Source: Shewanella putrefaciens (GTDB lineage: Bacteria > Pseudomonadota > Gammaproteobacteria > Enterobacterales > Shewanellaceae). Taken from it: a DNA stretch of 64,000 nucleotides. Below the pieces are notes generated by a model, which worked only from the letters and a program-made list of their open reading frames with translations, made no database searches and was not told where the DNA came from. Positions 38,154 to 46,458 of this stretch are shown piece after piece (the first letter of the stretch is position 1; the number at the start of each line of letters is the position of its first letter). The DNA lies in contig NZ_CP066370.1 of the NCBI RefSeq assembly GCF_016406325.1, forward strand, positions 1,674,001-1,738,000, read 5' to 3'. Made by a program: the position numbers and the translations under genes.

Positions 38154-38900
38154 TTAAACAACGTCTATATCGCCCGCGCAGGCAAACACATGGTTTGGTC
38201 GGAAGGGCTCTTTATCAATATCTTCGAGCTTACTCACGCCGCTAGTGACCAGAATGGTCTCAAGCCCAGCTTGGAAGCCCGCCAAAATATCGGTGCGCAT
38301 ATTATCGCCTATGATGACAGTATCTTCCGAGTGGCCATCAATATGATTAAGCGCTGAGCGAATAATCCAGGCACTCGGTTTGCCCACGTAGAAGGGTTTT
38401 TTACCGGTAATACGTTCGATGGGAGAGCATAGCGCGCCACATGCAGGACTAAATGCTGGGCCGTGAGTATCTGGATTGGTTGCAATAAAGCGCGCACCGC
38501 GAGCCACAAAACCTGCAGCCTTATGGATCATCTCCCAGTTATAGGAACGCGTTTCTCCAATAATGACAAAGTCGGGATTAATATCGGTAATGGTAAAGCC
38601 CGCTTTGTAGAGTTCATGGGTGAGGGCGCCTTCACCGATAACAAAGGCCTTGCTGCCTTCTTGGTGTTTTAAAAAGTCGGCGGTTGCCATGGCGGAGGTA
38701 TAAAAACATTCTTCAGGAATATCCATACCGGCAGCACTTAAGCGGTTTTGCAGATCCTTACCCGTTTGTACTGGATAGTTGGTGAGAACGACTAATGGAT
38801 TGCCTTGCGCTAAAATACGTTGGATAAATTTGTCGCTGCCGGGGATCAGTTTATTGTCGTGCAGTAGTACACCATCGATATCACAAATAATATTTTTCAT
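38154..38900 (-). CDS. nagD: HAD phosphatase NagD (nucleotide/sugar phosphate phosphatase)
   Basis: The 248-residue protein is a HAD hydrolase of the NagD type, which removes phosphate from UMP, GMP and some sugar phosphates in E. coli. Motif I is CDIDGVLLHDN, motif II VVLTNYPVQTG, the lysine is in YVGKPSAWI and motif IV is VIIGDNMRTDILAGFQAG. Length equals that of E. coli NagD (about 250). Here it is not part of a nag operon. A second, decayed copy of its middle part lies at 36878-36955. Confidence 0.92.
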   Translation of the reverse strand: MKNIICDIDGVLLHDNKLIPGSDKFIQRILAQGNPLVVLTNYPVQTGKDLQNRLSAAGMDIPEECFYTSAMATADFLKHQEGSKAFVIGEGALTHELYKAGFTITDINPDFVIIGETRSYNWEMIHKAAGFVARGARFIATNPDTHGPAFSPACGALCSPIERITGKKPFYVGKPSAWIIRSALNHIDGHSEDTVIIGDNMRTDILAGFQAGLETILVTSGVSKLEDIDKEPFRPNHVFACAGDIDVV

Positions 38901-39000
38901 CTAATAGTCTCTTGTCATGCCGAGCAAAATTCACTTTTTGTTGGGTTATCTAATGCCACATTGTCCTAAAAAACAATGCTTTTGTAGAAAATAGTTAAAA

Positions 39001-39026
39001 AAATAGAGACCCGCAGGTCTCTATTT
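39001..39026. terminator. Terminator after purMN
   Basis: AAATAGAGACC and GGTCTCTATTT form a perfect 11-base stem around CGCA, with A- and T-runs at both ends. It lies downstream of the purN stop on the minus strand. Confidence 0.9.
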
Positions 39027-39056
39027 TTGATTGATACGACTTACTGTCAAGTGGAA

Positions 39057-39701
39057 CTAATCAGGCGCGTAACCGCTTGGGCCGATAAGGTTGCCATCAA
39101 GATAGGCTTGGCCGTTTTGCATGTTAAGACGTTGCTGACTAAACCATTTCACCACGAGTGGATAAATCGCATGTTCTTGCTCATGTACGCGGGCGGCAAG
39201 CATGTCCGCCGTATCGTCTTCATAAACAGGGACTTTGGCCTGTAATATCACAGGGCCTGCATCAAGCTCAGGCGTGACAAAATGCACGCTAGCACCATGT
39301 TCGCTGTCGTTAGCGTCGATGGCGCGTTGATGAGTGTTTAAGCCAGTGTATTTGGGTAACAGCGAAGGATGGATGTTGATTATCCGGCCTAAATAACGAT
39401 TGACGAGGTCATCGGTTAAGATCCGCATAAATCCCGCTAATACGATTAAATCGGGTTGATACTGTTCAATCACCGCGATTAAGCGTGCATCGTATTCAGA
39501 GCGAGATTCACCTTGATGCGCTATCACGCAGCTAGTATCAATTTCATTATAATGGGCGCGAACTAGGCCATAGGCATCGGGTTTATTACTGATCACTCCG
39601 ACAACTTCGGCCTGCAGATTATCGTCACAACCGTCGATAATCGCTTGCAGGTTACTGCCATTTCCGGAAATTAATACAACTACACGACAGCGCTGGGGCA
39701 T
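39057..39701 (-). CDS. purN: Phosphoribosylglycinamide formyltransferase 1
   Basis: PurN adds a formyl group from formyl-THF to GAR in purine synthesis. The 214-residue protein has VVLISGNGSNLQAIID at the N-terminus and the active-site block IINIHPSLLPKYTGLNTHQRA with ASVHFVTPELDAGPVILQ. The catalytic Asn, His and Asp lie in those motifs. The ATG overlaps the purM stop (TAATG), showing translational coupling. Confidence 0.96.
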   Translation of the reverse strand: MPQRCRVVVLISGNGSNLQAIIDGCDDNLQAEVVGVISNKPDAYGLVRAHYNEIDTSCVIAHQGESRSEYDARLIAVIEQYQPDLIVLAGFMRILTDDLVNRYLGRIINIHPSLLPKYTGLNTHQRAIDANDSEHGASVHFVTPELDAGPVILQAKVPVYEDDTADMLAARVHEQEHAIYPLVVKWFSQQRLNMQNGQAYLDGNLIGPSGYAPD

Positions 39702-40738
39702 TACAGGATCTCCACTTGCTCTTCATTGCCTTCTCGATGTGCAATAGCACCGATAAGCCATGCTTGTTCGCCTTCTGCTGCCAGTAATGCAAGTGCTGCA
39801 TCCACTTTATCGGCAGGTAGCGCGACTATCATGCCGACGCCACAGTTGAAGGTACGATACATTTCGCACTGGGCAATATTGCCATTTTCCATTAACCAAC
39901 TGAAAACAGCAGGCCATTGCCATGAGTCGCCTTGGATAACCGCTTTGCAATTATCTGGCAATACGCGGGGGATATTCTCCCAGAAGCCACCGCCAGTAAT
40001 GTGCGCCATCGCATGGATATCAGATGCTTCAATCAGTTTGAGCAATGATTTTACGTAAATTTTGGTTGGCTCAAGGAGATGTTCAATTAGCGGTTTGCCA
40101 TTGAGATCTTGCTGAGGGTCTGCTTGGCTTACTTCTAATACCTTACGGACTAAAGAGTAACCATTTGAATGAGGGCCGCTTGAGGCTAATGCAATAAGTG
40201 CATCACCCGCTGCCACTTTGCTACCGTCAATGATGTCGGCTTTTTCAACTACACCGACGCAGAAACCCGCTAGGTCGTAATCTTCACCTTCATACATGCC
40301 TGGCATTTCAGCGGTTTCACCGCCAATTAACGCACAACCAGATTGGAAACAACCTTCGCCGATGCCATTCACTACAGAGGTTGCAGTTTCAACATCGAGT
40401 TTGCCCGTTGCATAGTAATCGAGGAAAAACAGTGGCTCAGCGCCTTGAACGATAAGATCGTTCACACACATAGCAACTAAATCGATGCCAACAGTGTCAT
40501 GTTTTTTATAATCGATAGCTAAACGTAATTTAGTACCAACACCGTCGGTGCCAGAAACTAAAACGGGTTGTTTGTATTTAGTGGGGATTTCACACAGAGC
40601 GCCAAAACCACCTAAGTTGCCCATAACTTCTGGACGACGGGTACGTTTTACGGCGGCTTTAATGTTACTTACCAGTGCATTACCTGCATCAATATCAACG
40701 CCGGCATCTTTATAGCTCAGTGGGGTAGGAGTGCTCAC
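39701..40738 (-). CDS. purM: Phosphoribosylformylglycinamidine cyclo-ligase (AIR synthetase)
   Basis: PurM closes the imidazole ring in purine synthesis with ATP. The 345-residue protein begins [17 protein letters not shown], has [15 protein letters not shown], the [11 protein letters not shown] motif and [16 protein letters not shown]. Length is normal. It is the first gene of the purMN pair and divergent from upp, the arrangement seen in E. coli where purMN lies beside upp. Confidence 0.97.
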   Translation of the reverse strand: MSTPTPLSYKDAGVDIDAGNALVSNIKAAVKRTRRPEVMGNLGGFGALCEIPTKYKQPVLVSGTDGVGTKLRLAIDYKKHDTVGIDLVAMCVNDLIVQGAEPLFFLDYYATGKLDVETATSVVNGIGEGCFQSGCALIGGETAEMPGMYEGEDYDLAGFCVGVVEKADIIDGSKVAAGDALIALASSGPHSNGYSLVRKVLEVSQADPQQDLNGKPLIEHLLEPTKIYVKSLLKLIEASDIHAMAHITGGGFWENIPRVLPDNCKAVIQGDSWQWPAVFSWLMENGNIAQCEMYRTFNCGVGMIVALPADKVDAALALLAAEGEQAWLIGAIAHREGNEEQVEIL

Positions 40739-41070
40739 GGAGGGATCCTCTCGGGTACATCGTTATTGGATTTTATGCGGCGGTATTCTATCAGCTTGTG
40801 CTAGGGGTCGAAAGCCATGATTTGGATTTATCCCATTTGGTGAGATATTTTTGCTATCAACCACTGTGAATTTGCTGTTGATACTGTGTAATTGGTCACA
40901 AAAGAGTAAATAGGCGCGCGTATCTTAACCAGTGGAAACCTTTTCTTGGGAGATCGCTCACGATTAGACCGAATGGCAAAACTTTATGTTTTACCCAATA
41001 AACAAATCAACTAGAATCTGAAAAATTTGCCTCAAAAAATAATATCCGCGAACAAAAGTAGGAGAGAAAA
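40739..41070. other. Divergent regulatory region purM / upp
   Basis: The 332-base gap must contain both promoters. I looked for a PurR operator (ACGCAAACGTTTGCGT-like) and saw no good match. No gene is present. Confidence 0.5.
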
Positions 41071-41697
41071 ATGAAAGTTGTCGAGGTTAAACATCCGTTA
41101 GTGCGTCACAAAATCGGCCTAATGCGCGAAGGTGACATTAGCACTAAGCGTTTCCGTGAACTGGCTGCTGAAGTGGGCAGTTTATTAACCTATGAAGCTA
41201 CCGCAGATTTCGAAACCGAAACTGTTACGATTGAAGGCTGGAATGGTCCGGTTGAAGTCGATCAAATCAAAGGTAAAAAAGTCACTGTCGTGCCAATTTT
41301 ACGTGCGGGTTTGGGTATGATGGACGGTGTACTCGAACACATTCCAAGTGCGCGCATCTCTGTTGTGGGTATTTACCGTGATGAAGAGACCCTTGAGCCT
41401 GTGCCTTATTTTGAGAAGCTGGCGAGTGATATGAACGAGCGTATCGCCTTAGTTGTTGACCCAATGCTCGCTACCGGTGGTTCTATGATTGCGACCGTCG
41501 ATTTATTGAAAAAGCGCGGTTGTACTTCAATTAAGGCCTTAGTGCTAGTGGCTGCGCCTGAAGGCATTAAAGCCTTAGAAGCAGCGCATCCTGATATCGA
41601 GTTATATACTGCGGCTATCGATAGATGCTTAAACGAGAAAGGTTATATCCTGCCAGGTCTTGGCGATGCAGGTGATAAAATTTTTGGTACTAAGTAA
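41071..41697 (+). CDS. upp: Uracil phosphoribosyltransferase
   Basis: Upp turns uracil and PRPP into UMP in pyrimidine salvage. The 208-residue protein matches E. coli Upp in length and motifs: [34 protein letters not shown], the PRPP loop [15 protein letters not shown] and [18 protein letters not shown] at the end. A GGAGAG ribosome-binding site lies upstream. In E. coli it is followed by the uracil permease uraA; here a terminator and an antiporter gene on the other strand follow. Confidence 0.97.
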
Positions 41698-41758
41698 TCG
41701 TCCTTTCAGCTTAGCATGACGATTCATATAGCCTGTTAATATTAGGGTGTTTGATCAT

Positions 41759-41792
41759 AAAGGCCGAATCGCATTGCGATTCGGCCTTTTGT
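41759..41792. terminator. Bidirectional terminator upp / antiporter
   Basis: AAAGGCCGAATCGC and its complement form a perfect 14-base stem around ATT, with a T-rich tail on the plus strand. It lies between convergent genes. Confidence 0.92.
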
Positions 41793-41822
41793 TTTGTGTT
41801 TACATTGACCCGTTGTTAACGG

Positions 41823-43142
41823 CTATAGCACCATAGCGGCAATCCAACCAAACACTAACAACGGAATATTGTAGTGAATAAAGGTTGGGATTACGCTATC
41901 ACGTATATGATCGTGTTGGCCGTCGGCATTTAAACCTGCTGTGGGGCCCAAGGTGGAATCTGACGCAGGTGATCCCGCATCACCTAATGCTGCCGCTGTA
42001 CCAACTAATGCAATTGTTGCCGCTACAGAAAAACCAAAACTTAATGCGAGAGGCACGTAAATAGTCGCAATAATAGGAATAGTCGAGAAGGATGAACCTA
42101 TTCCCATCGTGATCAGCAAACCGACAACGAGCATCAAAAAAGCAGCAAGGGCTTTATTGTCACCAATCATCTCGCCAAGTGACGCAACAAGTGTACCGAC
42201 TTCTCCCGTTTCTTTTACTACGGCAGCAAAACCTGCGGCAGAAATCATAATAAAGCCGATGTTTGCCATCATGCGCACGCCTTGATTGAAGATATCTTGG
42301 TCGGCAACGTGTTTTAATGCACCTGAAAAACTGAAAATCATAAAACCGACTAAGGCACCGAAGATCATTGAGTCGGTTTCAAGTTGTACAAACAACGTCG
42401 CAAGAATTGCTAACGCAGCGATAGCGATATTACGTTTATTAAGGCTTTCTTCTGGTGCCGCCATGACCGCTTTAGCATCTTCATATATCCGAGGTTTACG
42501 GTAACTGATAAATACAGCCGTCAGTAAGCCTACTACCATACCCGCAGCAGGGATTAACATGGCAGGAGGAATTTGATCCCGCACGGCGACTAAGCCATTA
42601 CTGGTAAGGTTTGATAGCAAAATATCATTTAAAAAAATTCCCCCAAAACCAATTGGCAAAATCATATAGGTGGTGACAAGCCCAAACGTAAGCACACAAG
42701 CGACTAGACGACGGTCAATGTTCAGTTTGGACATCACATGTAATAGTGGCGGTACGAGGATTGGAATAAAAGCAATGTGGATTGGCAAAATATTTTGTGA
42801 GGCCATCGACATAGCAAGCAGCGACAATAGCAGTAACCAACGGACCCAATGAGTGTTTGTGGCATTAGGCTCTTTGCCTAAACTGCTGATAATAGATTTA
42901 GAGATAAGTGCCGTTAATCCTGAGTGCGATAGTGCGACGGCAAAGGCACCTAATAATGCATAACTGAGCGCAATTTGTGCGCCGCCACCTAAACCGGTAT
43001 TAAAGGCGTCTATGGTTTGATGAAGATCCATACCGCCAATCAACCCTGCAACAAGGGCGCTAACGGTCAGAGCGATCACCACATTCACTCTAAACAAACT
43101 GAGTGCCAACATTAAACACACTGCAATTACGACTGCATTCAT
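41823..43142 (-). CDS. Na+/H+ antiporter family protein
   Basis: The protein of about 439 residues is a polytopic inner-membrane transporter of the NhaC-like antiporter family. I use the ATG at 43142 ([33 protein letters not shown]) because the hydrophobic protein starts there; the frame is open 29 codons further upstream. About eleven hydrophobic segments are visible. Polar motifs in membrane parts include [17 protein letters not shown] and [20 protein letters not shown] near the end, typical of the family. The ion specificity is not shown by the sequence. Confidence 0.85.
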   Translation of the reverse strand: MNAVVIAVCLMLALSLFRVNVVIALTVSALVAGLIGGMDLHQTIDAFNTGLGGGAQIALSYALLGAFAVALSHSGLTALISKSIISSLGKEPNATNTHWVRWLLLLSLLAMSMASQNILPIHIAFIPILVPPLLHVMSKLNIDRRLVACVLTFGLVTTYMILPIGFGGIFLNDILLSNLTSNGLVAVRDQIPPAMLIPAAGMVVGLLTAVFISYRKPRIYEDAKAVMAAPEESLNKRNIAIAALAILATLFVQLETDSMIFGALVGFMIFSFSGALKHVADQDIFNQGVRMMANIGFIMISAAGFAAVVKETGEVGTLVASLGEMIGDNKALAAFLMLVVGLLITMGIGSSFSTIPIIATIYVPLALSFGFSVAATIALVGTAAALGDAGSPASDSTLGPTAGLNADGQHDHIRDSVIPTFIHYNIPLLVFGWIAAMVL

Positions 43143-43528
43143 AGTCAATTTCTTAATTCTGTAAACCAAAGGGCGTATTTTTGACTGCAAAGGCTGTGTC
43201 TGTCCAGTTTGGCGAGAATTATTCTGCAAAATATCTGAGAATGTGATCCGCTTGGCGTTAGCGTGTTCATTGAATGTGGATGACGTTGGGTATGAGTTAA
43301 ACAGATTGCTCTATCCTTAATCATTAAAATCGAATAGCCCTTGAAAAATGTGATATTGGTCTTAAATAGGTTGTAAGGCACGATGTACGACTTATAATGC
43401 CTAAAGATTTGATTGGTAAGTACACCCCTTAAGCATTTTCCACTTTGAAGCCTTTTGCGCCAATAAGAGGGGTTTTAGGGGGAGTGTCTTACTTTATAGT
43501 TAGTTCAACTCATAGATGGAGATATAAA
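43143..43528. other. Divergent region antiporter / peroxiredoxin
   Basis: The gap holds the promoters of both neighbours. I found no separate gene, and no OxyR site that I could support by eye. Confidence 0.4.
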
Positions 43529-44134
43529 ATGAGCGTATTAGTAGGCCGTCCGGCTCCGGATTTCACTGCTGCGGCGGTATTAGGTTCTGGCGAAATCGTA
43601 GATAGCTTTAACTTAACTGCTGCAATTAAAGGTAAACCAGCAGTCGTATTTTTCTATCCACTTGACTTCACTTTCGTTTGCCCATCAGAGTTAATTGCCT
43701 TTGATCACCGCATGGAAGAGTTCACTAAACGTGGCGTAGAAGTGATCGGTGTGTCTATCGATTCTCAGTTCACTCACAATGCATGGCGTAATACTCCAGT
43801 TGAAAAAGGCGGCATTGGTCAAGTTAAATACACGCTAGTAGCTGACGTTAAACACGAAATCTGTAAAGCGTACGATGTTGAGCATCCTGATGCGGGCGTA
43901 GCGTTCCGTGGTTCATTCCTTATCGACAAAGAAGGCATGGTTCGTCATCAAGTGGTTAACGATCTGCCATTAGGCCGTAACGTCGATGAAATGCTACGTA
44001 TGATCGATGCACTGCAATTCCACGAAGAGCACGGCGATGTTTGCCCAGCAGGTTGGGAAAAAGGCGACAAAGGTATGAACGCAAGCACTGAAGGTGTTGC
44101 TGCTTACCTGTCTGAAAACGCAAGCTCTCTGTAA
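43529..44134 (+). CDS. 2-Cys peroxiredoxin
   Basis: The 201-residue protein reduces hydrogen peroxide and organic peroxides. I start at the ATG at 43529 (MSVLVGRPAPDF) behind a TGGAGA ribosome-binding site; the frame is open upstream. The peroxidatic cysteine is Cys51 in DFTFVCPSE and the resolving cysteine is Cys172 in HGDVCPAGW, so it is a typical 2-Cys enzyme of the AhpC/Prx1 group. No AhpF partner is adjacent, so electrons probably come from thioredoxin (inference). Confidence 0.93.
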   Translation: MSVLVGRPAPDFTAAAVLGSGEIVDSFNLTAAIKGKPAVVFFYPLDFTFVCPSELIAFDHRMEEFTKRGVEVIGVSIDSQFTHNAWRNTPVEKGGIGQVKYTLVADVKHEICKAYDVEHPDAGVAFRGSFLIDKEGMVRHQVVNDLPLGRNVDEMLRMIDALQFHEEHGDVCPAGWEKGDKGMNASTEGVAAYLSENASSL

Positions 44135-44154
44135 TCGAATAGAGCGAGTGAATA

Positions 44155-44182
44155 AAAAAGCTGCCAATTGGCAGCTTTTTGT
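44155..44182. terminator. Bidirectional terminator peroxiredoxin / rnt
   Basis: AAAAAGCTGCC and GGCAGCTTTTT form a perfect 11-base stem around AATT, between convergent genes. Confidence 0.92.
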
Positions 44183-44216
44183 TTTTATTGAATAAGTCTA
44201 GCTTCAGTGATTGAGC

Positions 44217-44891
44217 TTATTCTTCAGTGTCACTTTCAGCATCTTGCGCACCTGCTGCTGCCAGTAAAGGCCAACCGCCTAATTGTTTCCAGCGATTGAC
44301 TATGTAGCAAAAGAGCTCCGCTGTGCGTTCAGTATCATATAACGCTGAGTGGGCTTCTTTATTGTCAAAGGGAATACCTGCCATCATACATGCTTTCGCT
44401 AAAACGGTATGACCAATAGCAAGTCCTGCGAGTGTAGCGGTATCGAAGGTGGCAAAAGGATGAAATGGTGAGCGTTTTAAGTCACAACGCTCAATCGCTT
44501 TACTGACAAAACCATGATCAAAAGCGGCATTATGGGCCACAATAATACAGCGATGACAATCAGCAGCTTTTTGTGCCTTTTTGACAGCTTTAAAAATGTC
44601 TAAAAATGCCTCTTTTTCGCTGACAGCGCCACGTAATGGATTGTTAGGATCTATCCCATTAAAAGCGAGTGCTGCAGGTTCTAAATTGGCGCCTTCAAAT
44701 GGTTCTATATGGAAGTGCAAGGTTTTATCAATGCCTAGCATGCCCTCATCATCCATTTTCAGCAGGGTGACGGCTATTTCCAGCAACGCATCCGTTTGAG
44801 AGTTGAAGCCCGCCGTTTCGACATCAATGACTACCGGAAAGTAGCCTCGAAATCGGTGTTTCAATTTGTTCGCGTCGCAAATGTCGCTCAT
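44217..44891 (-). CDS. rnt: Ribonuclease T
   Basis: RNase T is a 3'-5' exonuclease that trims tRNA CCA ends and other stable RNAs. I start at the ATG at 44891 ([28 protein letters not shown]), giving 224 residues as in E. coli (215 to 225). The DEDD motifs are [20 protein letters not shown] and [32 protein letters not shown] is also typical. It is divergent from motY, which starts about 140 bases away. Confidence 0.95.
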   Translation of the reverse strand: MSDICDANKLKHRFRGYFPVVIDVETAGFNSQTDALLEIAVTLLKMDDEGMLGIDKTLHFHIEPFEGANLEPAALAFNGIDPNNPLRGAVSEKEAFLDIFKAVKKAQKAADCHRCIIVAHNAAFDHGFVSKAIERCDLKRSPFHPFATFDTATLAGLAIGHTVLAKACMMAGIPFDNKEAHSALYDTERTAELFCYIVNRWKQLGGWPLLAAAGAQDAESDTEE

Positions 44892-45033
44892 TAAGATACC
44901 CAATAAAATTCACAGGGCGCTATTATGCTAAATGCACTTGGGTGTGTCATGCTTGATTGGTGGTTTTATAAGCTAAAGGAACTAAATAGTTTGCCGATAA
45001 AGCCATGTAACCGATTAATCATGAGTAAAGGCT

Positions 45034-45903
45034 ATGTGGCGAAAACTGATATTAGTATCAATTTTATGCGTTCCTGCAACTGCAACGGCAGAGTTGCGCC
45101 ATTATGTGGCCTCGTTAAATAATTCCCAATGGCGGGTTACTGAGAATTCTCCTATCGTTTGTCGTCTTGAGCATGATATTCCATCCTATGGTAAAGCTAT
45201 TTTTACCAGTGAGGCGGGTAAACAACTGAATCTTAACTTCACGTTAGATATGTGGCTTAAACCGGACCAAGTGACTCAAGCACAGTTAATTAGTCGTTCA
45301 CCCCAATGGCGTCCTGGTGTGGTATCTAAAGAAATCACTTCTTTACGCTATCAAAAATATTTTAACGGTGAAGTGCCTAAGCGTGCAGCTTGGTCAATGT
45401 TAGACGAACTAAGCCGTGGTATGCAGCCCACATTTTATTATGCGGATTGGTATAACGAATCGACTAAAATTGCAGTTGGGTTATCCGCGGCTAATTTTGG
45501 CCGTAAATATGCCGAGTTTAAGGCTTGTCTTGCTCACTTATTACCTTATAGTTTTGAGGATATAGCGTTCACCGTACTTAATTATAATGAAGGCGGGACT
45601 GACTTAACGCGTTTTTCTAAGCAACAGCTAACACGGGTGCAGGAATATCTGGCCTATGATCCTAATGTTGAACTGGTGCTGGTGGATGCCTATACCGATA
45701 GTTATGGTGGCCGTTCGGTTAACCAAAGAGTGTCAGATAACCGCGCTGAGTCGGTGAAAGAGTTTTTCCTATCCAGTGGTATCCCTCAAGATCGTATTTT
45801 AACGGTTGGTCATGGTGAGCGGCGTCATGTAGCTTCAAATGAAGATATAGATGAAAGGGCCCGTAATCGCCGAGTCGTGATCAGGATAAGTAAACCAATG
45901 TAG
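45034..45903 (+). CDS. motY: Sodium-driven flagellar motor protein MotY
   Basis: MotY forms the T-ring around the polar flagellar motor and holds PomAB/MotAB stators in place. The 289-residue protein has a signal peptide (MWRKLILVSILCVPATATA), an N-terminal domain of about 150 residues specific to MotY (RHYVASLNNSQWRVTENSPIVCRLEHDIP), and a C-terminal OmpA-like peptidoglycan-binding domain (VDAYTDSYGGR, NQRVSDNRAESVKEFFLSSG, ERARNRRVVI). Its position beside rnt is common in Shewanella and Vibrio relatives. Confidence 0.92.
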   Translation: MWRKLILVSILCVPATATAELRHYVASLNNSQWRVTENSPIVCRLEHDIPSYGKAIFTSEAGKQLNLNFTLDMWLKPDQVTQAQLISRSPQWRPGVVSKEITSLRYQKYFNGEVPKRAAWSMLDELSRGMQPTFYYADWYNESTKIAVGLSAANFGRKYAEFKACLAHLLPYSFEDIAFTVLNYNEGGTDLTRFSKQQLTRVQEYLAYDPNVELVLVDAYTDSYGGRSVNQRVSDNRAESVKEFFLSSGIPQDRILTVGHGERRHVASNEDIDERARNRRVVIRISKPM

Positions 45904-45935
45904 TCAGCAAGACATTTTGTATGGGGATGTGTTAT

Positions 45936-45970
45936 TAATGCCAAGTATTATGCTTGGCATTATTATTTTA
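45936..45970 (+). terminator. Terminator after motY
   Basis: TAATGCCAAG and CTTGGCATTA form a perfect 10-base stem around TATTATG, followed by TTATTTTA. Confidence 0.85.
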
Positions 45971-45978
45971 CACGGGAT

Positions 45979-46006
45979 AAAAAAAGCCCACTTAATCTAA
46001 GTGGGC
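45979..46006 (-). terminator. Terminator of the candidate small RNA
   Basis: GCCCACTTA and TAAGTGGGC form a perfect stem around a three-base loop. The run of seven A residues at 45979-45985 is a T-run on the minus strand. Confidence 0.88.
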
Positions 46007-46195
46007 CGCAAAATAATGCATTTGCAATCAACAAATTGAAGGAAGGAAGTCAAGCATAAGAACCAGGGATGAAACTGACATGTTGGGAACACATCAGCTT
46101 AAAAGTTCTTGTTTTCAATATCTGAAGACAGATACTTCCTGAAAACAAGGCTATTCTAGTGCTTGGCATTACACAAAACAAACGAGAAAAATTGC
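45979..46195 (-). ncRNA. Candidate CRP-activated small RNA (about 217 nt)
   Basis: Between motY and the prolyl oligopeptidase gene the minus strand has all parts of an independent RNA gene. A CRP-like site (46225-46246) and a -10 box TAATGT (46207-46202) predict a start near 46195. A bipartite hairpin follows at 46149-46108: outer stem CTTGTTTTC/GAAAACAAG and inner stem TATCTG/CAGATA around a TCTT loop. A pyrimidine-rich CTTCCTTCCTTC stretch could pair with ribosome-binding sites. It ends in a perfect 9-base terminator stem (GCCCACTTA) followed by seven T residues. A 40-codon frame starting ATGCCAAGC lies inside but has no ribosome-binding site. I do not recognise the RNA family; it is not Spot 42, GcvB, CyaR or 6S as far as I can tell. 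Confidence 0.6.
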
Positions 46196-46201
46196 CTGTA
46201 T

Positions 46202-46246
46202 ACATTAGCAAATCTAATGGACTATTAAGTGATCTAGCTCACTTAA
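46202..46246 (-). promoter_or_regulatory. CRP-type operator and -10 box of the candidate small RNA
   Basis: TTAAGTGATCTAGCTCACTTAA (46225-46246) has two identical inverted 8-base arms and the GTGA-N6-TCAC core of a CRP site. Its centre is about 41 bases upstream of the predicted minus-strand start, the class II activator position. TAATGT at 46207-46202 is the -10 box. The plus-strand gene at 46459 is more than 200 bases away. Confidence 0.65.
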
Positions 46247-46458
46247 GTCACTATTTACCTTCATTAATAACTTATCAATCAGTTTAAGTGCATAAAAATA
46301 CATTTCAATCAGCTTATCTTTGTTACCACTTTATTAAATCCATTAACGGTCTTAAAAAAAGCGTAATGAGATTACGGGATTGCCATGGAGATTTTAGCTT
46401 GTATAGTACTTGCTGAAAAAGGCGTTAAGCCCGAAACCACAAGAAGGACGATAATGAG
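46247..46458. other. Upstream region of prolyl oligopeptidase gene
   Basis: No gene is seen. The stretch contains the promoter of the downstream gene; AAGAAGGA just before the ATG at 46459 is its ribosome-binding site. Confidence 0.4.

Noticed and set aside
46055..46175. 40-codon frame MPSTRIALFSG... inside the candidate small RNA
   Set aside because: No ribosome-binding site precedes the ATG and the frame runs across the hairpin, so a coding role is not supported, though a dual-function RNA cannot be excluded.
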